Below, one piece after another: positions 21,256 through 29,714 of a DNA stretch of 32,563 bases. Position 1 is the first letter of the stretch. Each line of letters starts with the position of its first letter. Under the pieces are notes generated by a model. The model worked only from the letters and a program-made list of their open reading frames with translations, was not told the DNA's origin and did no database searches. A program made the translations under genes and the position numbers. Source of the stretch: a virus; the IMG/VR virus record IMGVR_UViG_3300044846_000612, positions 1 to 32,563 of that record. One strand, written 5' to 3'.

Positions 21256-21744
21256 ATGAAATTTGATACAACAAGTTTACCGCACATCGACCGTTATTTT
21301 GTTGGCGCTGATCGCGTCATGAAAAGGTTAGCAGATATTGCTGATCAATCGACACTGATGATGCCAATTAAGTATCCCCCATACAATATCAAGAAAGTCG
21401 ATGAGAATCGCTACGTAATCGAACTGGCAGTTGCTGGTTTCGGTAAGTCGGAGATTGATATTGAATTGCAAGAAGGCAAGTTGTCCATCCAAGGAAAGTG
21501 TGACTCGCCTGAATCCACTGAATATCTTTACAAGGGAATTGCTGAGCGAGGATTCAAGCGTGAATTCACTCTCGCTGACAATGTTGAAGTAAAGAGTTCT
21601 TCGCTGGTAAATGGTATGCTAAAAATTTGGTTGGAAGCATTCATTCCAGAAGAAAAGAAAGCAAAGAAAATCGACATCAGTGATGAGGATAATGAGTATC
21701 CATCGCAAGCTGCCGAATTCTTAGCAGAAGGTAAAACAAAGTAA
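21256..21744 (+). CDS. hsp20: Small heat-shock protein Hsp20
   Basis: 162 aa. Alpha-crystallin-type chaperone, a core gene of many exo-T-even phages next to regA. IbpA-like N-terminus (DRYFVGADRVMKRL), the alpha-crystallin domain YPPYNIKKVDENRYVIELAVAGF-EIDIELQEGKLSIQG, then YLYKGIAERGFKREFTLADNVEVKSSSLVNGMLKIWLE with the A-x-x-x-G-x-L-like GMLKI. The acidic C-terminal tail lacks a clear I-x-I/V motif beyond KKIDI. AGGAGCAAAAT site before ATG. Probably assists folding of virion or host proteins. Confidence 0.94.
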   Translation: MKFDTTSLPHIDRYFVGADRVMKRLADIADQSTLMMPIKYPPYNIKKVDENRYVIELAVAGFGKSEIDIELQEGKLSIQGKCDSPESTEYLYKGIAERGFKREFTLADNVEVKSSSLVNGMLKIWLEAFIPEEKKAKKIDISDEDNEYPSQAAEFLAEGKTK

Positions 21745-21752
21745 TTTAAATC

Positions 21753-21781
21753 TGGTGGGTGGGATTAATTCTCACCCACCA
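21753..21781 (+). repeat. 11-bp stem-loop after hsp20
   Basis: TGGTGGGTG with CACCCACCA, extended by two further pairs (one G-T), and a 7-nt AT-rich loop. Only AATAACAATG follows, no T-tract, so it is more likely an mRNA 3'-end stabilizer or inefficient terminator. It stands 9 bp after the hsp20 stop. Confidence 0.7.
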
Positions 21782-21801
21782 ATAACAATGAAGGTGAATA
21801 C

Positions 21802-22101
21802 ATGAGCAATATTAGATGTGTGAAGTTATTAAGTGGCGATGAAATTATCGCTGATATCGACGAGTCAATCGACGGTCTTATTGTTTTAAAGAAACCTATG
21901 CAGATCATGATGATTCCTAATCAGAATAATCAATTCGGTATAGGACTAGCACCATTCTGCCCGTACGCGAAAGATGACATGGTTCCTCTTCGTTCTGGTG
22001 CAGTTATCACAGTTTTTGAACCAGAGACTGGCATGTTAAACGAGTATAATACTCGCTACGGTTCAGGTCTGGTTGTTCCAGAAAGTAAGATTATCATATG
22101 A
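21802..22101 (+). CDS. Sm-like-fold phage protein (second copy type)
   Basis: 99 aa; ATG after GAAGGTGAAT. Pattern CVKLLSGDEIIADI, then LKKPMQIMMIP, GIGLAPFCPYAKDD, AVITVFEP and the end VVPESKIII: a compact five-strand-like protein I recognise as a conserved Sm-like hypothetical of T4-like phages. It shares block order with the protein at 7250 but not close identity. Its stop overlaps the nuclease ATG (ATGA). Confidence 0.8.
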   Translation: MSNIRCVKLLSGDEIIADIDESIDGLIVLKKPMQIMMIPNQNNQFGIGLAPFCPYAKDDMVPLRSGAVITVFEPETGMLNEYNTRYGSGLVVPESKIII

Positions 22102-22742
22102 AACCATTAATCGCTCTCGCATTATTCCTGATTCCAGGGACAGCATTCGCTTCTCCTTGTGATCAGTTCTATCCGAACGGTAAGGAAATCGTAGTACCAA
22201 ACACCAAGGTTCTCTGCAACTCTTTCTTCGCAATTGTGTATGATGACAACCGCAATGCAAATGTTTTCTCGACTGAGATTGCGCAGGAACGAGCAAAGAA
22301 AACTCCACGTACTGACGACTTCCGTCCAGATAAGCGTATCGCTGACTCGCCAACCCATGCTGACTACACCAACTCTGGTTACGATCGTGGGCACATGGTT
22401 CCTGCTGCAAACGCAGACGATGCCAATGAAATGTCAGACACCTTCTTGATGACGAACATGACTCCACAGTTGCCTTCGGTCAATCGCATAGCATGGAAGA
22501 ATCTTGAAGAGCGTGTTCGGTCAGTTCCCTTCAAGTGGGTTGTGACTGGTGCACATTACTCTAAGAATCCAACATTGATTGGTAAGAGTAAAGTTCCTGT
22601 TCCAGACTTTCTCTATAAGGTTGCATTTTTCGAGAGTGGAAATGTTGCAGTCTATATCGTAGACAATCTAGTTCCCAAGTCGCAGGTTTCAACTATGAAA
22701 CTGGAAGATCTAGAAGCAAAGATAGGATATAAGTTACGGTAA
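22098..22742 (+). CDS. Secreted DNA/RNA non-specific endonuclease (NucA/Serratia nuclease family)
   Basis: 214 aa. Signal peptide MKPLIALALFLIPGTAFA, probable cut after residue 18, so the product acts in the periplasm or outside. Beta-beta-alpha metal nuclease motif: D96-R97-G98-H99 with general base His99, then T-N120-M-T-P-Q and N129-x3-W133-x2-L-E137 containing the Mg-binding Asn. Cys21 and Cys40 may form a disulfide. The ATG overlaps the preceding stop. A phage-coded exported nuclease could degrade competing or host-released DNA or supply nucleotides; the signal peptide would also keep phage DNA in the cytoplasm safe. Role is inferred. Confidence 0.94.
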   Translation: MKPLIALALFLIPGTAFASPCDQFYPNGKEIVVPNTKVLCNSFFAIVYDDNRNANVFSTEIAQERAKKTPRTDDFRPDKRIADSPTHADYTNSGYDRGHMVPAANADDANEMSDTFLMTNMTPQLPSVNRIAWKNLEERVRSVPFKWVVTGAHYSKNPTLIGKSKVPVPDFLYKVAFFESGNVAVYIVDNLVPKSQVSTMKLEDLEAKIGYKLR

Positions 22743-22748
22743 ATCCCT

Positions 22749-22777
22749 TTACTTTTGTTATGTTTTATGGTATAGTA
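22749..22777 (+). promoter_or_regulatory. Extended -10 sigma70 promoter of gene 43
   Basis: TTTACT, 17-bp spacer, TATAGT preceded by TGG (extended -10). Spacer text TTTTATGG matches the promoter at 16689. It ends 23 bp before the polymerase ATG and is 6 bp after the nuclease stop. Confidence 0.82.
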
Positions 22778-22800
22778 GTATTTGATGATGAGGGATTTAC

Positions 22801-25338
22801 ATGAAATTTTATACATGCGCACACCAGTATGGTTCCAAGGTTCTTGTCCGTGGAGTACATAACGGTGTGCGCTTCACCAAACGAGATGACTTCAGTCCCA
22901 CCCTGTTTGTAAAATCCAAGGGTGGTGAAAAAACACAATACAAGACGTTATATGGTGACGATCTTCAACCAATTGAGTTTGAAGATAACAATGCTGCCAA
23001 GCAGTTTGTCCAGACCTATGGTCAAGTAGACAACTTTGAGATCTTTGGGCAGACCAACTATGGTTACCAATACATCACAAAGAAGTATCCTGGAGAAATT
23101 CAGTGGGATATATCTCAACTTAATATTCAGACTATCGATATCGAGACCTCTGCCGAGCATGGGTTTCCTGATGTAAACAATCCTATTGAAAGTGTTCTCT
23201 TGATCACGGTCAAGAATCTTATTACTCGACAGATTACCACATTCGGTTGTGGTGATTTTGATGATAAGAATTCTGAGATTGTTCAGACCCTGAGGGATGC
23301 TGGCAACAAGTTTCTCTATGTAAAATGTGATGATGAACGTGACTTGCTAGAAACCTTTCTGCGTTTCTATTCTGATGATCATCCAGATATTATCACAGGT
23401 TGGAACTGTGAACTGTTCGACATTGCGTATCTAATCTCTCGGATAGATCGTCTGTTCTGCACCGAAGAAGATACAACCATGCGCAAGAAGTTCTCGCCAT
23501 GGGGTCTGGTTCGTCGTAAGAATTTGACAATCATGGGTCGCGAACATATCTCATATGATATTACTGGTGTCGCAGTTATCGACTATCTCGATCTCTATAA
23601 GAAGTTTACATACGTTCGTCAAGAGAGTTATAAGTTGGATCATATCGCCAAGGAAGAACTTGGTAAGAAGAAACTTGAGCATCCGTATGAGACATTCCGC
23701 GAGTTCTATACAAAAGACTGGACACGGTTCGTAGAGTATAACATCATCGACGTTGAGATCGTTGATGAACTTGAGCGCAAGATGAAACTGATTGAACTTG
23801 TGCTTACAATGGCATACGATGGTAAGTGCAATTATACAGATGTTTTCTCACAGGTTCGTACGTGGGATTGTATCATTTACAATCACCTACATGATAAAAA
23901 CATTCAGATACCCCAGAAGAAAGAAAACAGGGGTAGGACTATTGAAGGTGCGTATGTGCAAGAACCAAAACCAGGAAGGTATGACTGGGTTGTTTCCTTT
24001 GATGCTACATCGCTGTATCCATCAATCATCATGCAGTATAATCAATCACCTGAAACTATCGTTCAGAATGGTGCAAAAGATACAACAGTGAAGGGGTTGC
24101 TCGGTCAAAAGTATGACCTCGATGATCTCAAGGATGCTGATCATTGCATGACTGCGAATGGTTATTGCTTCACTCGTAAAAAGATAGGCATGTTTCCCGA
24201 GATTGTTCAGAAGTTTTTCGATGACCGACAGAAATATAAGAAACTGATGATCATCGCTCAGAAAGAATATGAGCAAACTAAAAATCCTAAACTAAAGAAC
24301 GACATCTCAAAGTATAATAACTTTCAGATGGCAAGAAAGATTCAGTTGAACTCACTGTTCGGTGCGTTGGCAAATGAATATTTCCGATACTATGATTCCC
24401 GCATTGCCGAGGGTATCACGATGACTGGTCAGTATATTATTCAGAAGGTTGGTACGGCACTTGATGTTTATCTTAATAAGGTCGTAGGAACAAATGGACA
24501 CAACTACTCTTTCTACTCTGATACTGATTCTTGTTATATTTCCTTGGACCCTCTTGTTCGTAAGTATTATGGCAATCTGGATCGCGATAAACTCATTGAT
24601 GTTCTCGATAAAATCTGCGAGGAGAAAATCACAGAGGCAATCAACAAGAGTTGCGATGGACTTGCGGACTACACGAATGCATTTCAAAAGAAGATTATCT
24701 TCAAACGTGAGGCAATCGCGGAACGTGGTCTCTGGGTTGCAAAGAAAAGGTATGCACTCAATGTCTACGATAACGAAGGTGTCCGATACAAAGATCCGAA
24801 ACTCAAAGTCATGGGTCTCGAGATTGTTCGTTCCTCGACTCCAGCACCTGTTCGCGAAAGTCTTAAAGAAGCAGTAAGACTATCGTTGACTGCAGATGAA
24901 GCAACTCTTCAGAAGTTTATTGAACACACTCGTGGGTTGTTTAATAAAATGGAACCTGAAGATATTGCTTTCCCGCGAAGTGTTAATGGACTTGCTAAGT
25001 ATACATCAAGAGCAGACATATATGGCAAAGGAACACCGATGCATGTTCGTGGTGCTTTGATGTATAATCACCTGCTCGAGAAGCACAATCTTAGTATGAA
25101 GTATGAAGCAATTCAAGAAGGCGAGAAGATTAAGTTTCTATACTTGAAGGAACCAAATACTATTCGTGAAAATTGTATTGGTTTCATTGGTAAAATACCA
25201 AAAGAGCTTGACATACATCGGTATGTAGATTATAATACAATGTTCAATAAGAGTTTTCTTGAACCATTAAAACAAATTGTAGAAGGCATTGGTTGGAATA
25301 CAGAACCAGTTGCCACGTTAGAGGATATGTTTACATGA
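22801..25338 (+). CDS. 43: DNA polymerase gp43 (family B, with 3'-5' exonuclease)
   Basis: 845 aa (T4 gp43 is 898 aa), intact. Exonuclease motifs: Exo I D113-I-E115 in IDIETSAE, Exo II W-N-C-E-L-F-D-I-A-Y, Exo III Y-N-I-I-D-V-E. Polymerase motif A D401-A-T-S-L-Y-P-S-I-I, motif B K-I-Q-L-N-S-L-F-G-A, motif C Y-S-D574-T-D576-S. The N-terminal domain and C-terminal thumb are present; the last residues (LEDMFT) hold the hydrophobic tail expected to bind the clamp gp45, as T4's C-terminal LDFLF-like peptide does. GAGGG precedes ATG. The stop overlaps the uvsX ATG (ATGA). Confidence 0.98.
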   Translation: MKFYTCAHQYGSKVLVRGVHNGVRFTKRDDFSPTLFVKSKGGEKTQYKTLYGDDLQPIEFEDNNAAKQFVQTYGQVDNFEIFGQTNYGYQYITKKYPGEIQWDISQLNIQTIDIETSAEHGFPDVNNPIESVLLITVKNLITRQITTFGCGDFDDKNSEIVQTLRDAGNKFLYVKCDDERDLLETFLRFYSDDHPDIITGWNCELFDIAYLISRIDRLFCTEEDTTMRKKFSPWGLVRRKNLTIMGREHISYDITGVAVIDYLDLYKKFTYVRQESYKLDHIAKEELGKKKLEHPYETFREFYTKDWTRFVEYNIIDVEIVDELERKMKLIELVLTMAYDGKCNYTDVFSQVRTWDCIIYNHLHDKNIQIPQKKENRGRTIEGAYVQEPKPGRYDWVVSFDATSLYPSIIMQYNQSPETIVQNGAKDTTVKGLLGQKYDLDDLKDADHCMTANGYCFTRKKIGMFPEIVQKFFDDRQKYKKLMIIAQKEYEQTKNPKLKNDISKYNNFQMARKIQLNSLFGALANEYFRYYDSRIAEGITMTGQYIIQKVGTALDVYLNKVVGTNGHNYSFYSDTDSCYISLDPLVRKYYGNLDRDKLIDVLDKICEEKITEAINKSCDGLADYTNAFQKKIIFKREAIAERGLWVAKKRYALNVYDNEGVRYKDPKLKVMGLEIVRSSTPAPVRESLKEAVRLSLTADEATLQKFIEHTRGLFNKMEPEDIAFPRSVNGLAKYTSRADIYGKGTPMHVRGALMYNHLLEKHNLSMKYEAIQEGEKIKFLYLKEPNTIRENCIGFIGKIPKELDIHRYVDYNTMFNKSFLEPLKQIVEGIGWNTEPVATLEDMFT

Positions 25339-26405
25339 ATGCACTAATAGATAAAATTAAAAAGAACAGCACCATTAAAGAGACTAATGTTCTCTCTAAG
25401 AGTAAGTTGTTTAGCACCGCAGATCTGATTCAAACATCAGTTCCTGTGTTAAACGTTGCCCTGTCTGGTAAGTTAGATGGTGGTCTCACACCAGGACTGA
25501 CTATCTTTGCTGGCCCATCGAAGCACTTCAAGACAGCATTTGCTATGATGTTGATCCAGAGTTTCCAAACTAAGTATCCTGACGGTGTCATCCTGTTTTA
25601 TGACTCTGAGTTTGGTGCACCACAATCATACTTTGATAACTTCGGTATTAATACTGACATGGTCATTCATACACCAATCACTGACATTGAACAACTAAAA
25701 CATGATGTTATGCAGCAGATGAATCAGTTTGAGCGCAGTGATCATGTGATGATTGTTGTTGACTCTGTTGGTAACTTGGCATCCAAGAAGGAAGTTGATG
25801 ATGCACTTGACGGTAAGTCGGTCGCAGACATGACTCGCGCCAAGCAAATGAAGTCCTTGTTCCGTATGATTACACCACATCTTACCATCAAAGACATTCC
25901 GATGGTAGTTGTCAATCATACTTACATGGAAATCGGTATGTTCCCCAAGGCAATCGTCTCTGGTGGTACAGGCATCTACTACTCGGCTGACAACATCTTT
26001 ATCATTGGTCGCCAGCAAGAGAAGCAGGGCACCGAGGTAGTTGGTTATAACTTTATCATCAACGTAGAGAAGTCACGTTATGTTCGTGAGAAGTCCAAGA
26101 TTCCTATCGAAGTTACCTTTGAAGGTGGCATCAGTAAGTGGTCTGGTCTGTTGGATATCTCACTCCTATCTGGTCACGTCGTGAAACCAAGTAATGGTTG
26201 GTACCAGCGTGTCGGTGAAGAAAAGAAGTATCGTCTCAATGATACTTACAACAAGGAGTTCTGGTTGCCTATTCTTACCGATCCAACATTCGGTGATTGG
26301 ATTGAGAAGCGTTATCGCATGGCAGGTGGGCAAATGATGGAGGGTGACGATGTGGACATTTCTGATGCAGATATTTCAGAAGAATACGAAAATCAAGATA
26401 TGTGA
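25335..26405 (+). CDS. uvsX: Recombinase UvsX (RecA-like)
   Basis: 356 aa from the coupled ATG at 25335 (T4 UvsX is about 391 aa). Strand-exchange ATPase. T4-type unusual Walker A G60-P-S-K-H-F-K-T67 (no GKT), FYDSEFGAPQSYFDNFG, Walker B VMIVVDSVGNL, and the DNA-binding loop region around MPKAIVSGGTGIYYSADNIF. A shorter C-terminus ends in acidic residues (EGDDVDISDADISEEYE), common in RecA-like regulators. An in-frame start at 25293 would overlap gene 43 by 46 bp and is not supported. Mediator UvsY is at 5.3 kb. Confidence 0.96.
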   Translation: MNALIDKIKKNSTIKETNVLSKSKLFSTADLIQTSVPVLNVALSGKLDGGLTPGLTIFAGPSKHFKTAFAMMLIQSFQTKYPDGVILFYDSEFGAPQSYFDNFGINTDMVIHTPITDIEQLKHDVMQQMNQFERSDHVMIVVDSVGNLASKKEVDDALDGKSVADMTRAKQMKSLFRMITPHLTIKDIPMVVVNHTYMEIGMFPKAIVSGGTGIYYSADNIFIIGRQQEKQGTEVVGYNFIINVEKSRYVREKSKIPIEVTFEGGISKWSGLLDISLLSGHVVKPSNGWYQRVGEEKKYRLNDTYNKEFWLPILTDPTFGDWIEKRYRMAGGQMMEGDDVDISDADISEEYENQDM

Positions 26406-26580
26406 TCAATGTGGGGTCGTTCTGAAAAAGAACGACCCTGCCATGTGTCTTCATGGTATCGAAGAGGGTCTCGAGTATGAGATGTTTGTTTGTGAACCAT
26501 GTTGCATTAGAATTGCAAATGAATATGATGAGATAGAGGATTTAAAAGTTGCAGAAGATCGAGACGATTATACTGAGTAA
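26350..26580 (+). CDS. Small zinc-ribbon protein overlapping uvsX and gene 41
   Basis: 76 aa from ATG 26350, chosen because GGAGGG lies 5 bp upstream, inside uvsX. Two Cys pairs: C18-D-Q-C21-G and C48-E-P-C-C52 are spaced as a treble-clef or zinc-ribbon knuckle; the C-terminus is acidic. It overlaps uvsX by 56 bp and gene 41 by 32 bp. A perfect hairpin lies over codons just after the uvsX stop. I cannot name a family. A later ATG at 26365 is a possible start. Position suggests a role near recombination or helicase loading; not shown. Confidence 0.75.
   Translation: MWTFLMQIFQKNTKIKICDQCGVVLKKNDPAMCLHGIEEGLEYEMFVCEPCCIRIANEYDEIEDLKVAEDRDDYTE
26414..26438 (+). repeat. Perfect 10-bp RNA hairpin just after the uvsX stop, inside the zinc-ribbon gene
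   Basis: Left arm GGGTCGTTCT, loop GAAAA, right arm AGAACGACCC. It starts 8 bp after the uvsX stop and encodes part of the first Cys knuckle region. No T-tract follows. It is well placed to protect the uvsX mRNA 3' end or to influence translation of the overlapping gene. Confidence 0.78.
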
Positions 26581-27937
26581 GTTGTTTTCTGATGAAGACT
26601 ATGCTCGCAAGGTTATACCATTCATAACACCAGAATATTTCCATGATACTTCCGAGCGTAAGATTTTTAATTATGCTAGAGAGTTTATCGAGAAGTATAA
26701 TTCACTTCCGACAGTCGAAGCAATTGAAATCGCAGTGCAGAATGACCGTGGCATAAATGAAAATGAATTTAAAAACATTAATGAAAAACTAACTCAACTT
26801 GATGATTCGCTTGATGTGAATGAGAAGTGGTTGCTCGAGGAGACTGAGAAGTTCTGTAAGGACAAGGCAGTTTACAATGCAATCATGCAATCGATTCAGA
26901 TTATCGATGGTGATGATAAGCAACATACTCAGGATGGTATCCCGTCAATTCTGCAGGATGCATTGAGTGTTTGCTTCGACAATAATGTCGGACATGATTA
27001 TCTTGACAATTCAGAATCACGGTATGACTTCTATCACCGTGTTGAAAACAAGATGCCATTCGATCTTGACATGTTCAATAAGATTACCAATGGTGGTCTG
27101 CCAAACAAGACTTTGAATATTGCTCTTGCTGGTACTGGTGTTGGTAAGTCTTTGTTCATGTGTCACATGGCAGCAGGTGCTTTGGGTCAAGGTAAGAACG
27201 TTCTGTATATCACTATGGAAATGGCAGAAGAACGTATTGCCGAACGTATCGATGCGAACTTGATGAATGTAAACATTCAGGATCTTAAGGATCTCTCTAA
27301 GTCCATGTTCGATAATCGTATCGATAAGATTAAGAAAAAGACTGAAGGTAAGTTGATCATCAAGGAGTATCCAACTGCTAGTGCGCATGTCGGTCACTTC
27401 AAAGCATTGCTAAACGAACTACAACTCAAGCGTAACTTTAGACCTGATATTATTTTCGTAGATTATCTTAATATCTGTGCATCCAGTCGATTTAAGGCAG
27501 GTGCTGGCGTCAACTCTTATACATATGTAAAGGCGATTGCTGAAGAACTTCGTGGGTTTGCAGTTGAGTTTGATTTACCTGTTGTTTCTGCCACCCAAAC
27601 TACTCGTGGTGGATATGCAAACAGTGATGTTGACCTGACTGATACTTCGGAATCATTTGGTTTGCCTGCAACTGCTGACTTGATGTTTGCTCTCATCTCT
27701 ACTGAAGAACTTGAGAACATGGGTCAACTCATGGTCAAACAGTTGAAGAATAGGTATAATGATCCTGCTATAAATAAACGGTTCATGGTTGGGATCGACC
27801 GTGGTAAAATGAAACTGTATGATCTAGAGTTATCTGCTCAACAAGGTATCACCGATTCGGGGCAAGATGCTGTTCCTGTTTTTGAGCGGACTCCAACTGG
27901 ATCTCGAATGAGGGAGTTGTCTAAATTTGACTTCTAA
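26549..27937 (+). CDS. 41: Replicative DNA helicase gp41 (DnaB family)
   Basis: 462 aa (T4 gp41 is 475 aa). Hexameric 5'-3' helicase that associates with primase. The N-terminal IETIILSKLFSDEDYARKVIPFI lines up with T4 VEIILSHLIFDQAYFSKVWPY, which fixes a TTG start at 26549 with GAGGA 9 bp upstream. Walker A G195-T-G-V-G-K-S201, helicase motif MEMAEERIAERI, Walker B IIFVDYLNIC, motif QTTRGG, then SESFGLPATADL and the arginine-finger region KNRYNDP. The overlap with the preceding gene is 32 bp and with the following one 11 bp. Confidence 0.95.
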   Translation: MQKIETIILSKLFSDEDYARKVIPFITPEYFHDTSERKIFNYAREFIEKYNSLPTVEAIEIAVQNDRGINENEFKNINEKLTQLDDSLDVNEKWLLEETEKFCKDKAVYNAIMQSIQIIDGDDKQHTQDGIPSILQDALSVCFDNNVGHDYLDNSESRYDFYHRVENKMPFDLDMFNKITNGGLPNKTLNIALAGTGVGKSLFMCHMAAGALGQGKNVLYITMEMAEERIAERIDANLMNVNIQDLKDLSKSMFDNRIDKIKKKTEGKLIIKEYPTASAHVGHFKALLNELQLKRNFRPDIIFVDYLNICASSRFKAGAGVNSYTYVKAIAEELRGFAVEFDLPVVSATQTTRGGYANSDVDLTDTSESFGLPATADLMFALISTEELENMGQLMVKQLKNRYNDPAINKRFMVGIDRGKMKLYDLELSAQQGITDSGQDAVPVFERTPTGSRMRELSKFDF

Positions 27938-28517
27938 TTTTATAGAACTGTATCCGAACGTATTGACTGCTGAGGAATGCGCCGAGGCATGCGATAGAAT
28001 CGATGATATTATTTCGCGACCAGATCCTGGGAATGCTTGTATTTTGTCCGATAATAGTTCTAGAACCGATTGGAATATATTTACCAATAGATATGGTTCC
28101 CTGAAACCGACAGAGGAAAAGATATTTGAAGCGTTGTCCCGTGGTTGGCGCAAGTATAATACTGCATATTCTGCATCCTCTAAATCATTTTTCGAAGTCT
28201 TGTCGCCAGGATGGAAATTCCAGCGCTCCGACACAGGAGGAGGATTTCATCAATGGCACCATGAACAAGGTTCAGGAAGGCAATCTCCAGGAAGATTTGC
28301 AGTTTGGATGTTATACTTGAATGATGTTGAAGAAGGTGGAAAAACTGAATTTAAACACCAGGAAACATCATACACACCTACTGCTGGAACATTGGTTATT
28401 TGGCCTGCTGCATATACTCACATTCATAGAGCAAATCCAGATCTGGTCGGGAAAAAATACATTGCAACAGGTTGGTTTTTTTATCCTGAGAAGGATAGAT
28501 TTCGAGAAAACCGTTGA
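27927..28517 (+). CDS. 2-oxoglutarate-Fe(II) dioxygenase (prolyl-hydroxylase-like)
   Basis: 196 aa from TTG 27927 (GAGGGAG 10 bp upstream; 11-bp overlap with gene 41). Double-stranded beta-helix oxygenase: metal ligands W-H111-H-E113 (H-x-E instead of the usual H-x-D), the WMLYLNDVEEGGKTEF strand, P-x-A-G-T-L-V-I-W-P, distal His in YTHIHRANP, and the cosubstrate-binding segment GKKYIATGWF. Similar small hydroxylases are widespread in T4-like cyanophages; substrates (protein Pro, other residues or nucleic acid) are unknown. It begins the AT-rich accessory block that also holds two glycosyltransferases. The tRNA promoter overlaps its stop. Confidence 0.9.
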   Translation: MTSNFIELYPNVLTAEECAEACDRIDDIISRPDPGNACILSDNSSRTDWNIFTNRYGSLKPTEEKIFEALSRGWRKYNTAYSASSKSFFEVLSPGWKFQRSDTGGGFHQWHHEQGSGRQSPGRFAVWMLYLNDVEEGGKTEFKHQETSYTPTAGTLVIWPAAYTHIHRANPDLVGKKYIATGWFFYPEKDRFRENR

Positions 28518-28542
28518 CAAATTCCAAAAAGTATAGTATAGT
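28514..28542 (+). promoter_or_regulatory. Sigma70-type promoter of the tRNA gene
   Basis: TTGACA, 17-bp spacer, TATAGT, ending 12 bp before the mature tRNA 5' end. The -35 overlaps the oxygenase stop. AAAAAGTATAGTATA is shared with the promoters of gene 55 and hsp20. Confidence 0.87.
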
Positions 28543-28554
28543 TAAATAGTAATT

Positions 28555-28631
28555 GGTGCCATAGCTCAGCTGGATAGAGCAAGAGCCTTCTAAGCTCTAG
28601 GTCGTAGGTTCGAATCCTACTGGTATCACCA
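28555..28631 (+). tRNA. tRNA-Arg(UCU), CCA end encoded
   Basis: 77 nt including CCA. Cloverleaf: acceptor GGTGCCA with TGGTATC (two G-T pairs), D arm GCTC...GAGC, anticodon stem AGAGC/GCTCT with loop CTTCTAA (anticodon TCT at 28589-28591), T arm GTAGG-TTCGAAT-CCTAC, discriminator A and CCA at 28629-28631. It reads AGA (and AGG by wobble). AGA is frequent in the neighbouring AT-rich genes, while capsid and replication genes prefer CGT, so it may support translation of the accessory block. Confidence 0.96.
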
Positions 28632-28648
28632 TTTTTTAAGGATAGATA

Positions 28649-29020
28649 ATGACCGAAGAAACTGAATCGCAAGAATTAAATTTGAAGTTGGTCGCAACCA
28701 CATTGGTTTGGACCAATGCAGGAACAGAAGACATGCCTTTGTGGAGAGCATCTGGCGGCAAAGAATATATTATTGCCCGATTTGATTACGAACCAACGCT
28801 ACCAGAGATTGGTGAGGTTATGGATTCCAAGCGACACATGATTGAAAATCATTATCCGCAACTGCATGAAACTCTTTCGGGATGGCAACTGTATATTGAT
28901 GGAACAATGACACACAATGAATTCATGCAGTATAACTTGACGCAAGCGGTGGACTTTCCTGCAACCGACTTGACTGTCGTTGATGCCTCTGAGGAGATGG
29001 CGGGAATTGTCGCGCAATAA
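28649..29020 (+). CDS. Unknown 123-aa protein after the tRNA
   Basis: AAGGA 6 bp before the ATG. Acidic start (MTEETESQELN), then mixed sequence with LVATTLVWTNAG, a central EYIIARFDYEP, and a helix MDSKRHMIENHYPQLHETL. No signal peptide, membrane segment or known motif. It overlaps the start of the first glycosyltransferase by 14 bp (with the TTG start) and is probably co-transcribed with the tRNA and the two transferases. Confidence 0.75.
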   Translation: MTEETESQELNLKLVATTLVWTNAGTEDMPLWRASGGKEYIIARFDYEPTLPEIGEVMDSKRHMIENHYPQLHETLSGWQLYIDGTMTHNEFMQYNLTQAVDFPATDLTVVDASEEMAGIVAQ

Positions 29021-29714
29021 TATAACAATTATTCAAACGTATTACAATGAAAGATCCCATCTCGAAACTCAAATCGAGAGATGGAATTGCTATAATACTC
29101 CAGTAAATATTATATTAATTGATGATGGTTCTCAGATAGAACCTGCAGAAAATGTTCTTAAGGAACATACACTAGATGATAATATTAATTTTTCATTGTA
29201 TAAAGTCACTGAAGATATTGGATTTAACAGTCATGGTTGTCGCAATCTTGGCGCAAAACTGGCACAATCTAACTGGTTATTGTTTCTAGACATAGACTAC
29301 ACACTGCAACCATCTGATCTCAAGAAGTTGCAAACCGAAACCCTCGATCTTAATTCTTGGTATGAAATGAATGCCAAGTTTCAAGGTCGAGGGAATCCGT
29401 ACATGGCATTAAACCAATTTATCATTACTAGAAAAATGTTTTTAGAAGATGGCGGATATGATGAGTCTTGGGTTCCATTTCACATGGGTGATAGAGAATT
29501 GCTCGCAAGATTGGAAAGCAAATACAACAAGAAAAACCTTGATTGGTTAAATTTAACATGTCGCCGTGGAGGTCGAAAAGCAGTCATTGATGATACTGCT
29601 ACGATTCCAGTATACGATGATGATAAAATGATATTTTATACTCGTCGTTTTGATATAAAATATATCGTGCACAAAGATACTAAATTGAATTTCAAATGGG
29701 AGAAAGTCATATGA
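29007..29714 (+). CDS. Family-2-type glycosyltransferase, copy A
   Basis: 235 aa from TTG 29007, preferred because GAGGAG lies 10-15 bp upstream and the N-terminus (NNITIIQTYYN) then aligns with copy B (MNSIAIIQTYYD). An in-frame ATG 24 bp earlier is possible. GT-A fold: IILIDDGS (nucleotide-binding), VTEDIGFNSHGCRNLGA, and the metal-binding D-x-D motif in LLFLDIDYTL; later GGYDESWVPFHMGDRELLARL. The end LNFKWEKVI matches copy B. Acceptor and sugar are not predictable; phage DNA, virion proteins or host surface glycan are all possible. Confidence 0.88.
   Translation: MSRNNITIIQTYYNERSHLETQIERWNCYNTPVNIILIDDGSQIEPAENVLKEHTLDDNINFSLYKVTEDIGFNSHGCRNLGAKLAQSNWLLFLDIDYTLQPSDLKKLQTETLDLNSWYEMNAKFQGRGNPYMALNQFIITRKMFLEDGGYDESWVPFHMGDRELLARLESKYNKKNLDWLNLTCRRGGRKAVIDDTATIPVYDDDKMIFYTRRFDIKYIVHKDTKLNFKWEKVI

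Noticed and set aside
27769-27776. TATAAATA inside gene 41 as a late promoter
   Set aside because: It is inside coding sequence 150 bp before the next gene, which is not clearly late; kept as chance.
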